Of a stretch of DNA of 64,000 bases, positions 1 through 8,075 are shown piece by piece. The position numbers were made by a program, and so were the translations under genes. The notes beneath the pieces were generated by a model. It worked only from the letters and a program-made list of their open reading frames with translations. It was not told the origin of the DNA and made no database searches. Every line of letters begins with the position of its first letter. The stretch's first letter is position 1. Source of the DNA: Bacillus methanolicus (lineage in GTDB: Bacteria; Bacillota; Bacilli; Bacillales; Cytobacillaceae); assembly GCF_028888695.1 (NCBI RefSeq), contig NZ_PNFF01000001.1:257501-321500 (forward strand). The letters run 5' to 3'.

Positions 1-94
1 CTTCTTCATGCGTTATCTAGTTTTGAGAGAATGAAAATTCCTCTTGAAAAAATAAAAAAAGGTATTATAATAATATATGTCTTTGATCACTTAG
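1..94 (+). other. 23S-5S rRNA spacer
   Basis: AT-rich spacer directly before the 5S gene. It resembles the internal transcribed spacers of Bacillus rRNA operons. The 23S gene itself would lie to the left of the window. No ORF or promoter is evident here. Confidence 0.55.
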
Positions 95-210
<116 letters not shown>

Positions 211-226
211 TGAATATGTAATTTAC

Positions 227-254
227 TATTCCGCAGTAGCTCAGTGGTAGAGCA
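227..254 (+). pseudogene. Broken 5' copy of tRNA-Asn
   Basis: These 28 bases are identical to 373-400, which hold the leader and first 25 nt of the intact tRNA-Asn. The copy stops at GAGCA in the D-arm region and runs into a 79-nt insert. It has no anticodon or T-arm, so it cannot give a tRNA. Confidence 0.85.
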
Positions 255-333
255 ACGAGCAAAGCTTCAACGAAAGAGCTGCGAGTTGTACCCATCGAGC
301 TGCAACTTGAGTAAGCTTGCTGAGATGTGGACA
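255..333 (+). repeat. 79-nt insert, copy A, in tRNA-Asn fragment
   Basis: A 79-nt segment that aligns without gaps to 785-863. Shared blocks include CTTCA.CGAA, GCGAGTTGTACC, AGCTT, TGAG and GGACA. The CCCATC / GATGTGG segments could form a stem, at the same place as the perfect CCGACC / GGTCGG stem of copy B, which suggests a conserved RNA or DNA fold. After it come TTCGGCT (also the next seven bases of tRNA-Asn) and CTAAGCTA (also present after copy B). Function unknown. Confidence 0.75.
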
Positions 334-375
334 TTCGGCTAAGCTAGATATACTTTAAGAAGTAATACTAATTAT

Positions 376-450
376 TCCGCAGTAGCTCAGTGGTAGAGCA
401 TTCGGCTGTTAACCGAACGGTCGTAGGTTCGAATCCTACCTGCGGAGCCA
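376..450 (+). tRNA. tRNA-Asn (GTT)
   Basis: Full cloverleaf with anticodon GTT in a CGGCTGTTAACCG stem-loop, T-arm GGTTCGAATCC, acceptor TCCGCAG/CTGCGGA, discriminator G and encoded CCA. First intact tRNA after the 5S gene. A broken copy of its first 25 nt lies 146 bp upstream. Confidence 0.97.
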
Positions 451-453
451 TTA

Positions 454-545
454 GGAGAGCTGTCCGAGTGGTCGAAGGAGCACGATTGGAAATCGTGTAG
501 ACGGTTACCGCTGTCTCAAGGGTTCGAATCCCTTGCTCTCCGCCA
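454..545 (+). tRNA. tRNA-Ser (GGA)
   Basis: Class II tRNA with a long variable arm. Anticodon GGA sits in CGATTGGAAATCG, the acceptor is GGAGAGC/GCTCTCC, and CCA is encoded. Confidence 0.97.
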
Positions 546-563
546 TTAATAACTACCATCTAT

Positions 564-638
564 GGCCCGTTGGTCAAGTGGTTAAGACACCGCCCTTTCA
601 CGGCGGTAACACGGGTTCGAATCCCGTACGGGTCACCA
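564..638 (+). tRNA. tRNA-Glu (TTC)
   Basis: Anticodon TTC in CCGCCCTTTCACGGCGG. Acceptor GGCCCGT/ACGGGTC, T-loop GGTTCGAATCC, CCA encoded. Confidence 0.97.
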
Positions 639-646
639 CTTATTTT

Positions 647-722
647 GGAGGATTAGCTCAGCTGGGAGAGCACCTGCCTTACAAGCAGGGGGTCGGCGGT
701 TCGATCCCGTCATCCTCCACCA
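647..722 (+). tRNA. tRNA-Val (TAC)
   Basis: Anticodon TAC in CCTGCCTTACAAGCAGG. Acceptor GGAGGAT/ATCCTCC, CCA encoded. Confidence 0.97.
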
Positions 723-735
723 TCCGAAAGCAAAG

Positions 736-784
736 AAAGCGCATGGACTAACAAGATTAAATAATATTACCGCGGGGTGGAGCA
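736..784 (+). pseudogene. Broken 5' copy of initiator tRNA-Met and its leader
   Basis: These 49 bases are identical to 878-926. They comprise 35 bp of leader and the first 14 nt of the initiator tRNA. The copy ends at GGAGCA and is followed by the second 79-nt insert. It is the same arrangement as at the tRNA-Asn fragment, with a 142-bp period. Confidence 0.85.
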
Positions 785-863
785 ACTAGCGTTACTTCAC
801 CGAATAAACAGCGAGTTGTACCGACCGAACGGCTTCTCGGTTTAGCTTTTTGAGGTCGGGACA
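785..863 (+). repeat. 79-nt insert, copy B, in initiator tRNA fragment
   Basis: The same length as copy A (79 nt) and alignable without gaps. It has a strong stem, CCGACC with GGTCGG. After it come GTC(C), which match the next bases of the initiator tRNA, then CTAAGCTA as after copy A. No ORF. Function unknown. Confidence 0.75.
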
Positions 864-912
864 GTCCTAAGCTAAAAAAAGCGCATGGACTAACAAGATT
901 AAATAATATTAC

Positions 913-986
<74 letters not shown>

Positions 987-989
987 TTT

Positions 990-1065
990 GGTCCCGTAGT
1001 GTAGCGGTTAACATGCCTGCCTGTCACGCAGGAGATCGCGGGTTCGATTCCCGTCGGGACCGCCA
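990..1065 (+). tRNA. tRNA-Asp (GTC)
   Basis: Anticodon GTC in CCTGCCTGTCACGCAGG. Acceptor GGTCCCG/CGGGACC, CCA encoded. It starts only three bases after tRNA-fMet. Confidence 0.97.
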
Positions 1066-1105
1066 TACCATCTAATACATAATACTGGGTTATTTTTATT
1101 TGCTT

Positions 1106-1181
1106 GGCTCGGTAGCTCAGTCGGTAGAGCAAAGGACTGAAAATCCTTGTGTCGGCGGTTCGATTCCGTCCCGAGCCACCA
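1106..1181 (+). tRNA. tRNA-Phe (GAA)
   Basis: Anticodon GAA in AAGGACTGAAAATCCTT. Acceptor GGCTCGG/CCGAGCC, CCA encoded. Confidence 0.97.
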
Positions 1182-1186
1182 TAGTA

Positions 1187-1259
<73 letters not shown>

Positions 1260-1312
1260 TCACTAAAATATATTGATCCAATAATATTTTCATGTTATAA
1301 TCATAATCTCTT

Positions 1313-1397
1313 GGAGGGGTAGCGAAGTGGCTAAACGCGGCGGACTGTAAATCCGCTCCCTCAGGGTTCGGCGGTTCGAATCCGTCCCCCTCCACCA
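1313..1397 (+). tRNA. tRNA-Tyr (GTA)
   Basis: Class II tRNA with anticodon GTA in GCGGACTGTAAATCCGC and an extended variable arm. Acceptor GGAGGGG/CCCCTCC, CCA encoded. Confidence 0.97.
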
Positions 1398-1404
1398 TTC
1401 AAAT

Positions 1405-1478
1405 AGGGGTATAGTTTAACGGTAGAACAGAGGTCTCCAAAACCTCCGGTGTGGGTTCGATTCCTACTACCCCTGCCA
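1405..1478 (+). tRNA. tRNA-Trp (CCA)
   Basis: Anticodon CCA in GAGGTCTCCAAAACCTC. Acceptor AGGGGTA/TACCCCT, discriminator G, CCA encoded. Confidence 0.97.
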
Positions 1479-1485
1479 ATCTTAT

Positions 1486-1562
1486 GGCGGCTATGGCGAA
1501 GTGGTTAACGCATCGGATTGTGGCTCCGACATTCGTGGGTTCGATTCCCACTAGTCGCCCCA
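1486..1562 (+). tRNA. tRNA-His (GTG)
   Basis: Anticodon GTG in CGGATTGTGGCTCCG. The extra G-1 opposite C73, typical of tRNA-His, is encoded at the first base. CCA encoded. Confidence 0.96.
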
Positions 1563-1587
1563 TATGATAAGTACAATTTGTGATTAC

Positions 1588-1662
1588 TGGGCTATAGCCA
1601 AGCGGTAAGGCAACGGACTTTGACTCCGTCATGCGTTGGTTCGAATCCAGCTAGCCCAGCCA
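1588..1662 (+). tRNA. tRNA-Gln (TTG)
   Basis: Anticodon TTG in ACGGACTTTGACTCCGT. Acceptor TGGGCTA/TAGCCCA, CCA encoded. Confidence 0.97.
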
Positions 1663-1666
1663 TTAT

Positions 1667-1741
1667 GCGGAAGTAGTTCAGTGGTAGAACACCACCTTGC
1701 CAAGGTGGGGGTCGCGGGTTCGAGTCCCGTCTTCCGCTCCA
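1667..1741 (+). tRNA. tRNA-Gly (GCC)
   Basis: Anticodon GCC in CACCTTGCCAAGGTG. Acceptor GCGGAAG/CTTCCGC, CCA encoded. Confidence 0.97.
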
Positions 1742-1748
1742 TTAATAT

Positions 1749-1822
<74 letters not shown>

Positions 1823-1865
1823 TTTTTTATTTTTTATATTAAATGGACAGGCATATATGGAATAC

Positions 1866-1951
1866 GCCGGGGTGGCGGAACTGGCAGACGCACAGGACTT
1901 AAAATCCTGCGGTAGGTGACTACCGTACCGGTTCGATTCCGGTCCTCGGCA
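1866..1951 (+). tRNA. tRNA-Leu (TAA)
   Basis: Class II tRNA with anticodon TAA in CAGGACTTAAAATCCTG and a long variable arm. The discriminator A is followed by CTG, so no complete CCA is encoded. Confidence 0.95.
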
Positions 1952-1974
1952 CTGCCGTTATAAATAATTAATAT

Positions 1975-2057
<83 letters not shown>

Positions 2058-2076
2058 TCGAAAACATTGCAAAATC

Positions 2077-2117
2077 AACACTTCTAACTGTTTTGTTAGG
2101 AGTGTTTTTTCGTTTTT
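2077..2117 (+). terminator. Terminator of the rRNA/tRNA operon
   Basis: Stem AACACTTCTAAC / GTTAGGAGTGTT with a short loop, followed by a T-run. It closes the tRNA array. The first ISL3 copy starts 15 bases further on. Confidence 0.9.
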
Positions 2118-2181
2118 CTAAAAGATTTTTTGGCTCTATAATATTTGTTGGGGTTTAAACACACTTTCGTTTGCATAAAAA

Positions 2182-2257
2182 ATACACGCAAACATCCAAT
2201 TCCTTTATACTTGAATTGTCCAGAAACAAGTTTAAAGAATGGAGTTGCGTGTATATG
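2182..2257 (+). promoter_or_regulatory. Leader hairpin masking the ISL3 transposase start
   Basis: TACACGCAA at 2183-2191 is the exact reverse complement of TTGCGTGTA at 2245-2253, which lies between the GGAG ribosome site and the ATG at 2255. An inner stem, CAATTC (2197) with GAATTG (2213), stacks inside. Read-through transcripts could fold and hide the start codon. The same arms occur in copy 2. Structure seen, role inferred. Confidence 0.5.
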
Positions 2258-3469
2258 AATCTTATCATGAATATTCCTGGTTTAAAAGAGGTTGTCCTGA
2301 CCAAAGTGGAACAAGTTGGGGAAGTTGTACAGTTTCATGTGGAGATGGAACGAAAGATGCATCGTTGCCCCCGTTGTAACAGAAGGACAAGCCGTGTTCA
2401 TGATTACCGGATCCAGAAAATCCAGCATTTGAAATGGTTTGAGCGAAAGACCCAGATTTTTTATAGACGCCGGAGATATGTATGCAGCTGCGGGAAACGT
2501 TTCTCTGAGAAAAACTCCATAGTCGAGCGCTACCAACGCACTTCCATTGAGTGGAACCAGGCCGTATCCATCCGGGCCATCAAAGGAAAGACCTTCAAGG
2601 AAACCGCTGAGAACTATGGCACTTCTGCGTCGACGGTAGTCCGCCGGTTTGACCGCTTGGCGAGCAGTGAAATCCGTGCGGTTGAGGAATTGCCGAAAAT
2701 CATTGCCATTGACGAATACAAAGGCGATACGAAGGAAGGCAAATACCAATTAATCATAGCCGACGGGGTGACAAAAAAGCCATTGGATATCCTCCCCAAT
2801 CGGTATAAAAAAACCATTAAGCAATACCTTCAAAAGCACGGAAGCCAGGTCCAAGTGGTCATTATGGATATGAACCAATCGTTTAAAGCAGCCGTCCAGG
2901 CAGCGCTGGGGCGTCCGGTTATTATCGCAGATCGATTTCACTTCTGCCGATATATCTACTGGGCGCTTGATGCGGTGAGAAGGCGAGTCCAACAGGATTT
3001 TCACGACTATGACCGTAAAAAGTGCAAGCGAATGAAACATGTCTTCCACAAGGCCAGTGACCGCCTTACGGAAGAGGAACGCTGGTATTTAGAGCGTTAT
3101 CTGGATATGTCCGAGGAGCTCAGGAAGGCATACGAACTCAAAGAGGCCTATCGAGAATGGTTTACACGTGCCAAAGAGATTGGCAGGGATCAAATTGCCG
3201 TGGTGAAAGAGGAGTTAAAAGCGTTTTACCGATTGGTTGAAGCTTCGGAAATCCCTGAGATGGAGAAAGCCATAAAGACCTTTCAAAACTGGCAGACAGA
3301 AATCCTTAACAGTTTTGTTTATGACTGTTCCAACGGATTTTTGGAAGGGATCAATAATTTAACCAAAGTACTAAAACGGAATGCCTTTGGCTTCAGAAGC
3401 TTCAAACGCTTCAGGGCTAAAATTTTATTATCACATCAGTATAAAGGAACTGGGGTTCACATTGGATAG
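2255..3469 (+). CDS. ISL3-family transposase, copy 1
   Basis: DDE transposase that would cut and move its ISL3 element. The protein is 404 aa from ATG 2255, chosen because GGAG lies nine bases before it; a TTG at 2171 would add 28 residues lying inside the leader hairpin. The N-terminus has a zinc-binding region (CPRCNRR, then CSCGKRF) and a helix-turn-helix (ETAENYGTSASTVVRRFDRL). The catalytic core follows, with AIDEYKG and IMDMNQSFKAAV carrying the first two acidic residues and a C-terminal NGFLEGINN segment carrying the glutamate. It differs from copy 2 at about nine residues and is more GC-rich than its chromosomal neighbours. Confidence 0.93.
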   Translation: MNLIMNIPGLKEVVLTKVEQVGEVVQFHVEMERKMHRCPRCNRRTSRVHDYRIQKIQHLKWFERKTQIFYRRRRYVCSCGKRFSEKNSIVERYQRTSIEWNQAVSIRAIKGKTFKETAENYGTSASTVVRRFDRLASSEIRAVEELPKIIAIDEYKGDTKEGKYQLIIADGVTKKPLDILPNRYKKTIKQYLQKHGSQVQVVIMDMNQSFKAAVQAALGRPVIIADRFHFCRYIYWALDAVRRRVQQDFHDYDRKKCKRMKHVFHKASDRLTEEERWYLERYLDMSEELRKAYELKEAYREWFTRAKEIGRDQIAVVKEELKAFYRLVEASEIPEMEKAIKTFQNWQTEILNSFVYDCSNGFLEGINNLTKVLKRNAFGFRSFKRFRAKILLSHQYKGTGVHIG

Positions 3470-3599
3470 GGGTGAGGACATAAAGTCATCACCCCAACAT
3501 TTGACGGATAGAAATGATAATTTAAATATGTACACAAATGCTGGAATAATAATGTACAAAATTGACTTTAGATTTCATACTAATCATGAGGTGGTTAGT

Positions 3600-3722
3600 A
3601 TGTACATATCGATAAATGTGGAAACTGATTTTGAGATTAAGAGTCTTGAAGACTTACCAAAATTAAAACAACTAATGGAGCATGTTTATTGCAAAATAGA
3701 AATGGCGCAAATTGCAAAATAA
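3600..3722 (+). CDS. Small ORF in the IS21-family element 2 leader, interrupted
   Basis: An ATG at 3600 with AGGTGG upstream opens a 40-residue ORF (starting MYISINVETDFEIKSLEDL) that ends in the first bases of IS21 element 1. If element 1 and its 10-bp duplication are removed, the ORF runs five codons further and stops two bases before the istA2 start. That suggests translational coupling with istA2. No family recognised. Interrupted by insertion. Confidence 0.45.
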   Translation: MYISINVETDFEIKSLEDLPKLKQLMEHVYCKIEMAQIAK

Positions 3723-3818
3723 AAATCCTACAGTAAGAAAAAAAAATCATTGCCAGCACCCCTCTTCTCTACTAACCTTCTAATTGGCGTGAAATGTCAG
3801 TTAGAGGAGGAAGAAAGG

Positions 3819-5327
3819 ATGCTTTCAATGATTCAACAACATCATATCAAGTATTTGCATCAATATAAAGGGCTCTCTTTACGAGCCATAGCCAGAGAGA
3901 CTAATCATGATTTTAAAACTGTTAAGAAATATGCCTATAAAGAGGATGATAATTCCCTTCCTTCGGAACGGAAAAAAATTAAAGGATCAAAATTAGATCC
4001 TTATAAACCTCTTATCGATCAGTGGCTTCAAGAGGACATGAAAGCTCCAAAGAAACAACGCCATACTGGAGCCCGTGTTTTTCATCGCCTAAAAGCCATG
4101 TTTGGGGATGACTTTAATGTTTCATACCGGACCGTTCAATATTATGTATCCACAAAAAAGAAAGAGCTTTATGACGCTAATGAAGGATACTTGCCACTTG
4201 AACATTCTCCTGGAACAGCGCAAGTAGACTTTGGGAGCTATACTTATCAAGACGAGTCAGCAGGAGTTGAAAAAGAAGGTTACTATTTAAATTTATCATT
4301 TCCTTACAGTAATGCTGGCTTTATGCAAGCGATGCCAGCCCAAAATCAAGAATGTCTTCTTCAGGGGTTAAAACAGATATTTGAATATATTGGGGGCGTT
4401 CCAAAAAAGATTTGGTTTGATAATTTATCGGCAGCTGTCATTAGTATTTACAAAAATGGGGAACGCAAGCTAGTACCGCAGTTCGAGAAATTTGCCCTCC
4501 ATTATAACTTTCAGCCTATTTTCTGTAATCCTAACAGCGGCCACGAAAAGGGGCATGTCGAAAATAAAGTGGGCTATCATCGACGTAATTTCCTGGTTCC
4601 CATCCCAATCATTAAAGATATGAACGCCTTTAATCAATCCTTACTTATTCGCTGTGAGGAGGATATGAAACGACCACATTACCGAAAAGAAAAGCAAATC
4701 GCAACATTGTTTGAGGAAGACAAGAAATCCATTTGGGAATTACCTAAAACATCATTTGATGTTCACAGGTTGATAAAAGCAAGAGCAGATAAATATGGCA
4801 AGGTTCGCTTTGAAAAAAACCGGTATTCTACCTCACCTTCCCTCGCATCCCAAAAAGTGTGGTTAAAAATTACATACGAAACAATTGTCGTATTGGATGA
4901 TGAATACCATATGGTGGTCGAGCATCGAAGGTTGTACGGAGAGAACTTAGAATCTATGAAATGGATTCCTTATTTGGATTTGATGGCCAGAAGACCTAAA
5001 TCTTTTGAACAGATGCCGTTTTTTCGTGAATTGCCGGATCCATGGCAAGATTATTTATCATATACAAGCAAAAAGAAAGAAGCCTTACGTCTCCTGTCCC
5101 AAATCATTAAGGAAGAAGGAGATATTGAAACTGCAACACAGGCATTGGTCGAGAGTATAAAACTGGGGCAAACAGATACAGACAGCATTTTGACCACCTG
5201 GTATCGAATAACTGGGAAATTAGAGGATTTACCAGAAATTCAGATTTCGGAACATTTAAAACAAGAAGAGGTTTTTGAAGCAAATTGGACCAGTTATGAT
5301 CAACTTTTAGGCGGTGGTGTCAAATGA
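3819..5327 (+). CDS. istA: IS21-family transposase IstA, element 1
   Basis: Transposase that joins the IS ends to target DNA with the IstB ATPase. The protein is 502 aa from ATG 3819, which follows GGAGG by nine bases; an upstream in-frame ATG at 3750 has no ribosome site. An N-terminal helix-turn-helix (YKGLSLRAIARETNHDFKTV) is followed by the integrase core: AQVDFGSY (first D), WFDNLSAAV (second D) and GHEKGHVENKVGYHRR (catalytic E). A C-terminal Mu-type region has RYSTSPS. It overlaps istB by ATGA. Intact. Confidence 0.95.
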   Translation: MLSMIQQHHIKYLHQYKGLSLRAIARETNHDFKTVKKYAYKEDDNSLPSERKKIKGSKLDPYKPLIDQWLQEDMKAPKKQRHTGARVFHRLKAMFGDDFNVSYRTVQYYVSTKKKELYDANEGYLPLEHSPGTAQVDFGSYTYQDESAGVEKEGYYLNLSFPYSNAGFMQAMPAQNQECLLQGLKQIFEYIGGVPKKIWFDNLSAAVISIYKNGERKLVPQFEKFALHYNFQPIFCNPNSGHEKGHVENKVGYHRRNFLVPIPIIKDMNAFNQSLLIRCEEDMKRPHYRKEKQIATLFEEDKKSIWELPKTSFDVHRLIKARADKYGKVRFEKNRYSTSPSLASQKVWLKITYETIVVLDDEYHMVVEHRRLYGENLESMKWIPYLDLMARRPKSFEQMPFFRELPDPWQDYLSYTSKKKEALRLLSQIIKEEGDIETATQALVESIKLGQTDTDSILTTWYRITGKLEDLPEIQISEHLKQEEVFEANWTSYDQLLGGGVK

Positions 5328-6046
5328 GAAGCCAAATAGAAGCATACTGTAAAGAACTGAAACTCGGAAACCGAATAGCAGAACATTATTCGAGCATACA
5401 AGCAGAAACTCATGAAGAGTTTCTGGCAGAGCTCCTTGCATTGGAGGTAAAGCATCGAAAAATCACTAGAAAAAACCGGTTATTAAAACAGGCCAACTTT
5501 GATACCTTTAAGACATTTGAAGGATATGAATTCGGAGGAATAGAACTGCCTGCAAAGCTTTCGATAGACGAATTAAAAACGGCAGCATTCATTGATAGAA
5601 AAGAAAATCTAATAATGTATGGAGGTGTTGGAACGGGCAAAACTCATCTGGCGACGGCTCTTGGAGTGGAAGCGTGTAATCAAGGAAAAGTCGTAAAGTT
5701 TTATCGAACTGCAGCATTGGTGAATGAATTAATCGAATCAAAACAGGCAGGTACCTTGCATAAAACAATCAGTCAGCTAGAAAAGGCGGATCTCTTAATT
5801 TGTGATGAATGGGGCTATATTCCAGTTAGCCGGGAAGGAGCGCAGCTTCTTTTCCAGGTGGTTGCCTCGTGTTATGAGAGGAGAAGTATTATCATTACAA
5901 CAAATCTTGAATTTAGCAAATGGAACAGTATTTTTCATGATGAGAGAATGACAACTGCAATAATTGACAGACTCGTACATCACAGTTATTTACTTACATT
6001 TACCGGACCAAGTTATCGAATAAAAAATTCCTATATGAACCTATAA
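5324..6046 (+). CDS. istB: IS21-family helper ATPase IstB, element 1
   Basis: AAA+ ATPase of the DnaC/IstB group that selects target DNA and stimulates IstA. The protein is 240 aa. Walker A is GGVGTGKTHLATAL (about residues 100-113) and Walker B is LLICDEWGYIPV. An arginine-containing sensor region (RLVHHSYLL) lies near the C-terminus. The start overlaps the istA stop as ATGA, so translation is probably coupled. Complete. Confidence 0.95.
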   Translation: MRSQIEAYCKELKLGNRIAEHYSSIQAETHEEFLAELLALEVKHRKITRKNRLLKQANFDTFKTFEGYEFGGIELPAKLSIDELKTAAFIDRKENLIMYGGVGTGKTHLATALGVEACNQGKVVKFYRTAALVNELIESKQAGTLHKTISQLEKADLLICDEWGYIPVSREGAQLLFQVVASCYERRSIIITTNLEFSKWNSIFHDERMTTAIIDRLVHHSYLLTFTGPSYRIKNSYMNL

Positions 6047-6123
6047 AATGAAGAGCAAGGTGCTGGAAAAAAATCTTGCAAAACGCTGGATTTTTAAATT
6101 GCAAAACACAGGAGCATTTGAAG

Positions 6124-7317
6124 ATGAAAATTAATAAAAGTCAATTAGCTAGAGATCTAGGTGTAGATCGTAGAACCATTGATAAATATTTAAATGGATT
6201 TATTCCTAAACGTACACGAAAGAAGCATTCCAAAATTGATGAATACTATGAAATCATTGCGGCACTACTTTCGGAAGATGCTAAGCAGAAGTTTTATTAT
6301 CGACGTGTGCTATGGCAGTATTTAAAGGATAATCATGGACTGGATTGTGCAGCATCGACGTTTCGAGCGTATATTGCAAAAACGCCCGAATTTAATGCTT
6401 ACTTTGAAGAGGATAAACGGATTCCTTCTCCTAAAGGCACAGTACGTTTTGAAACGCCTATAGGAAAACAAGCACAATTGGATTGGAAAGAGAGTATTCC
6501 TTTTGAAACAAAGGATGGTCAGAACGTTGAAATCAATGTTGCAATACTGATTCTATCTCATTCACGTTTCAGAACCTTCCTAATGAGTATTTCTAAATCA
6601 CAAAGTGTCCTGTTTTCCTTCTTAACAGAAACATTCGAAGCTCTTGGAGGGGTGCCGGCTGAAATAATCACGGATAATATGAAAACCGTTATGGATGAGG
6701 CAAGAACAGAACATTCTCCAGGAAGAGTAAATGCCAAGTTTGCGCAATTCGCTAAAGATTTTGGTTTTGAGGTGAAGCCATGCATTGCTGGACGTCCACG
6801 GACAAAAGGAAAAGTCGAAACCACAATGAAAATATTAGATGAAATTCATGCTTATCAAGGTCAGTTGACCTTGGAAGAATTACATCAATTTGTGCAAGAC
6901 TTATCTCATCGGGTGAACCATGAGGTCCACCAAGGAACTGGAAAAATTCCTGCGATAGAATTCAAAAAAGAAAGGAATCACCTACTCCAGTTACCAGCCG
7001 AGAAAGTAAGAGATTCCTATCGGATCAAACATACGCTTGTAAAAGTCAATGCATCCAACATGATTTCCTACAAATCAAACCAATACTCGGTACCAGCACA
7101 ATACCAAGGAAAGAAAGTAGGCTTACAAGTGTATGATAATCATTTATGGATTTATTATAACACGGAACTGATTGCGCAACACCCTATAAGTAACAAGAAA
7201 TTAAATTATCAGGAAGCACATTATCAAGAAGCCTTGGGCGTTTCCATGCCCAATTATCCGGATATTGATGATCTAGCAAAACGGAATTTAGCAACGATTG
7301 GGGAAGTGTATAAATAA
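6124..7317 (+). CDS. istA: IS21-family transposase IstA, element 2
   Basis: Second, distantly related IstA of 397 aa. ATG 6124 is chosen because GGAG lies nine bases before it; the longer frame from 6076 begins inside the other IS and so cannot be original. An N-terminal helix-turn-helix (NKSQLARDLGVDRRTIDKYL) precedes the DDE core: AQLDWKES (D), IITDNMKTVM (D) and GRPRTKGKVETTMK (E). It overlaps istB2 by one base at the TAATG junction. The coding sequence is whole, but the native leader has been displaced by IS21 element 1. Confidence 0.94.
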   Translation: MKINKSQLARDLGVDRRTIDKYLNGFIPKRTRKKHSKIDEYYEIIAALLSEDAKQKFYYRRVLWQYLKDNHGLDCAASTFRAYIAKTPEFNAYFEEDKRIPSPKGTVRFETPIGKQAQLDWKESIPFETKDGQNVEINVAILILSHSRFRTFLMSISKSQSVLFSFLTETFEALGGVPAEIITDNMKTVMDEARTEHSPGRVNAKFAQFAKDFGFEVKPCIAGRPRTKGKVETTMKILDEIHAYQGQLTLEELHQFVQDLSHRVNHEVHQGTGKIPAIEFKKERNHLLQLPAEKVRDSYRIKHTLVKVNASNMISYKSNQYSVPAQYQGKKVGLQVYDNHLWIYYNTELIAQHPISNKKLNYQEAHYQEALGVSMPNYPDIDDLAKRNLATIGEVYK

Positions 7318-8075
7318 TGAATCCTCCAACAAACTATCAACAACTCATACAAAACTTGGATTATTTGAAGCTCAAGCAAATGTCCTTGCATTTAAATGAA
7401 GTCTTAGACTTCAGCGTTAACCATCAATTGTCACTGGTAGATACGCTAGTGAAACTGACGAATTACGAAATTGATGTACGTGAACAAAATATGATTCAAT
7501 CGATGGTGAAGGTTGCGGCTTTTCCGCATTTGAAAGAAATAAAAGATTTTGATTTTAGTTTTCAACCGTCAATAAATCAAAAACAAATTTTAGATTTTTT
7601 AACGCTTCGATTTATCGAGGCAAATGAAAACATAGTTTTTCTAGGGCCAAGTGGCGTAGGAAAAACACATTTAGCCACTTCCATTGGGATTGAGGCAGCG
7701 AAGAAACGTACAAGCACTTATTTCATTAAGTGCCATGATTTAATTCAAAATCTGAAGAAAGCACGTTTAGAAAATCGGTTAGAGAGCAGATTAAAACACT
7801 ATACAAAATATAAACTATTAATTATTGATGAGATCGGTTATTTACCGATTGATGCCGAGGACGCAAAGCTTTTCTTCCAACTCATCGATATGCGTTATGA
7901 GAAGCGTAGTACGATTCTTACAACGAATGTGAATTTTAAAGCATGGGATGAAATCTTTCAAGAACCCAAGCTGGCCAATGCGATTTTAGACCGCATTTTA
8001 CATCACGCAACCGTTGTCTCTATCATTGGAGATTCTTATCGTTTAAAGGATCATTTGGCGAAAGAAAACGAGTGA
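7317..8075 (+). CDS. istB: IS21-family helper ATPase IstB, element 2
   Basis: AAA+ partner of IstA2, 252 aa. Walker A is GPSGVGKTHLATSIG (about residues 112-126), Walker B is LLIIDEIGYLPI, and DRILHHATVV is near the C-terminus. It is only distantly similar to the IstB at 5324, so the two IS21 elements belong to different subgroups and did not arise by local duplication. Start ATG overlaps the istA2 stop. Confidence 0.95.
   Translation: MNPPTNYQQLIQNLDYLKLKQMSLHLNEVLDFSVNHQLSLVDTLVKLTNYEIDVREQNMIQSMVKVAAFPHLKEIKDFDFSFQPSINQKQILDFLTLRFIEANENIVFLGPSGVGKTHLATSIGIEAAKKRTSTYFIKCHDLIQNLKKARLENRLESRLKHYTKYKLLIIDEIGYLPIDAEDAKLFFQLIDMRYEKRSTILTTNVNFKAWDEIFQEPKLANAILDRILHHATVVSIIGDSYRLKDHLAKENE

Larger units (their letters stand above)
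3720..6096 (+). mobile_element. IS21-family element 1 (inner)
   Basis: Element of 2377 bp bounded by TAAAAATCC and GGATTTTTA, with further matching inner boxes (CCAGCACC near the left end, GGTGCTGG near the right). AATTGCAAAA is directly repeated at 3710-3719 and 6097-6106, the scar of insertion into the leader of IS21 element 2. It carries istA and istB overlapping by four bases. This is the youngest layer of the nest and looks intact. Confidence 0.88.

Noticed and set aside
255-333. Tailed tRNA intron or additional tRNA
   Set aside because: No T-arm or anticodon stem, and bacterial tRNA introns of this size and place are not known to me; no self-splicing core is visible.
2282-2749. 155-codon minus-strand ORF inside the ISL3 transposase (repeated at 52393-52860)
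   Set aside because: It mirrors the transposase frame, has no ribosome site, and its presence in both copies only reflects copy identity.
3381-3722. 113-codon ORF spanning the end of the ISL3 transposase and the IS21 leader
   Set aside because: It is a chance fusion across an insertion junction; only the part from 3600 has its own start signals.
6076-6123. Upstream extension of istA of IS21 element 2
   Set aside because: It begins inside IS21 element 1, so it cannot be the native start; ATG 6124 has GGAG at the right distance.
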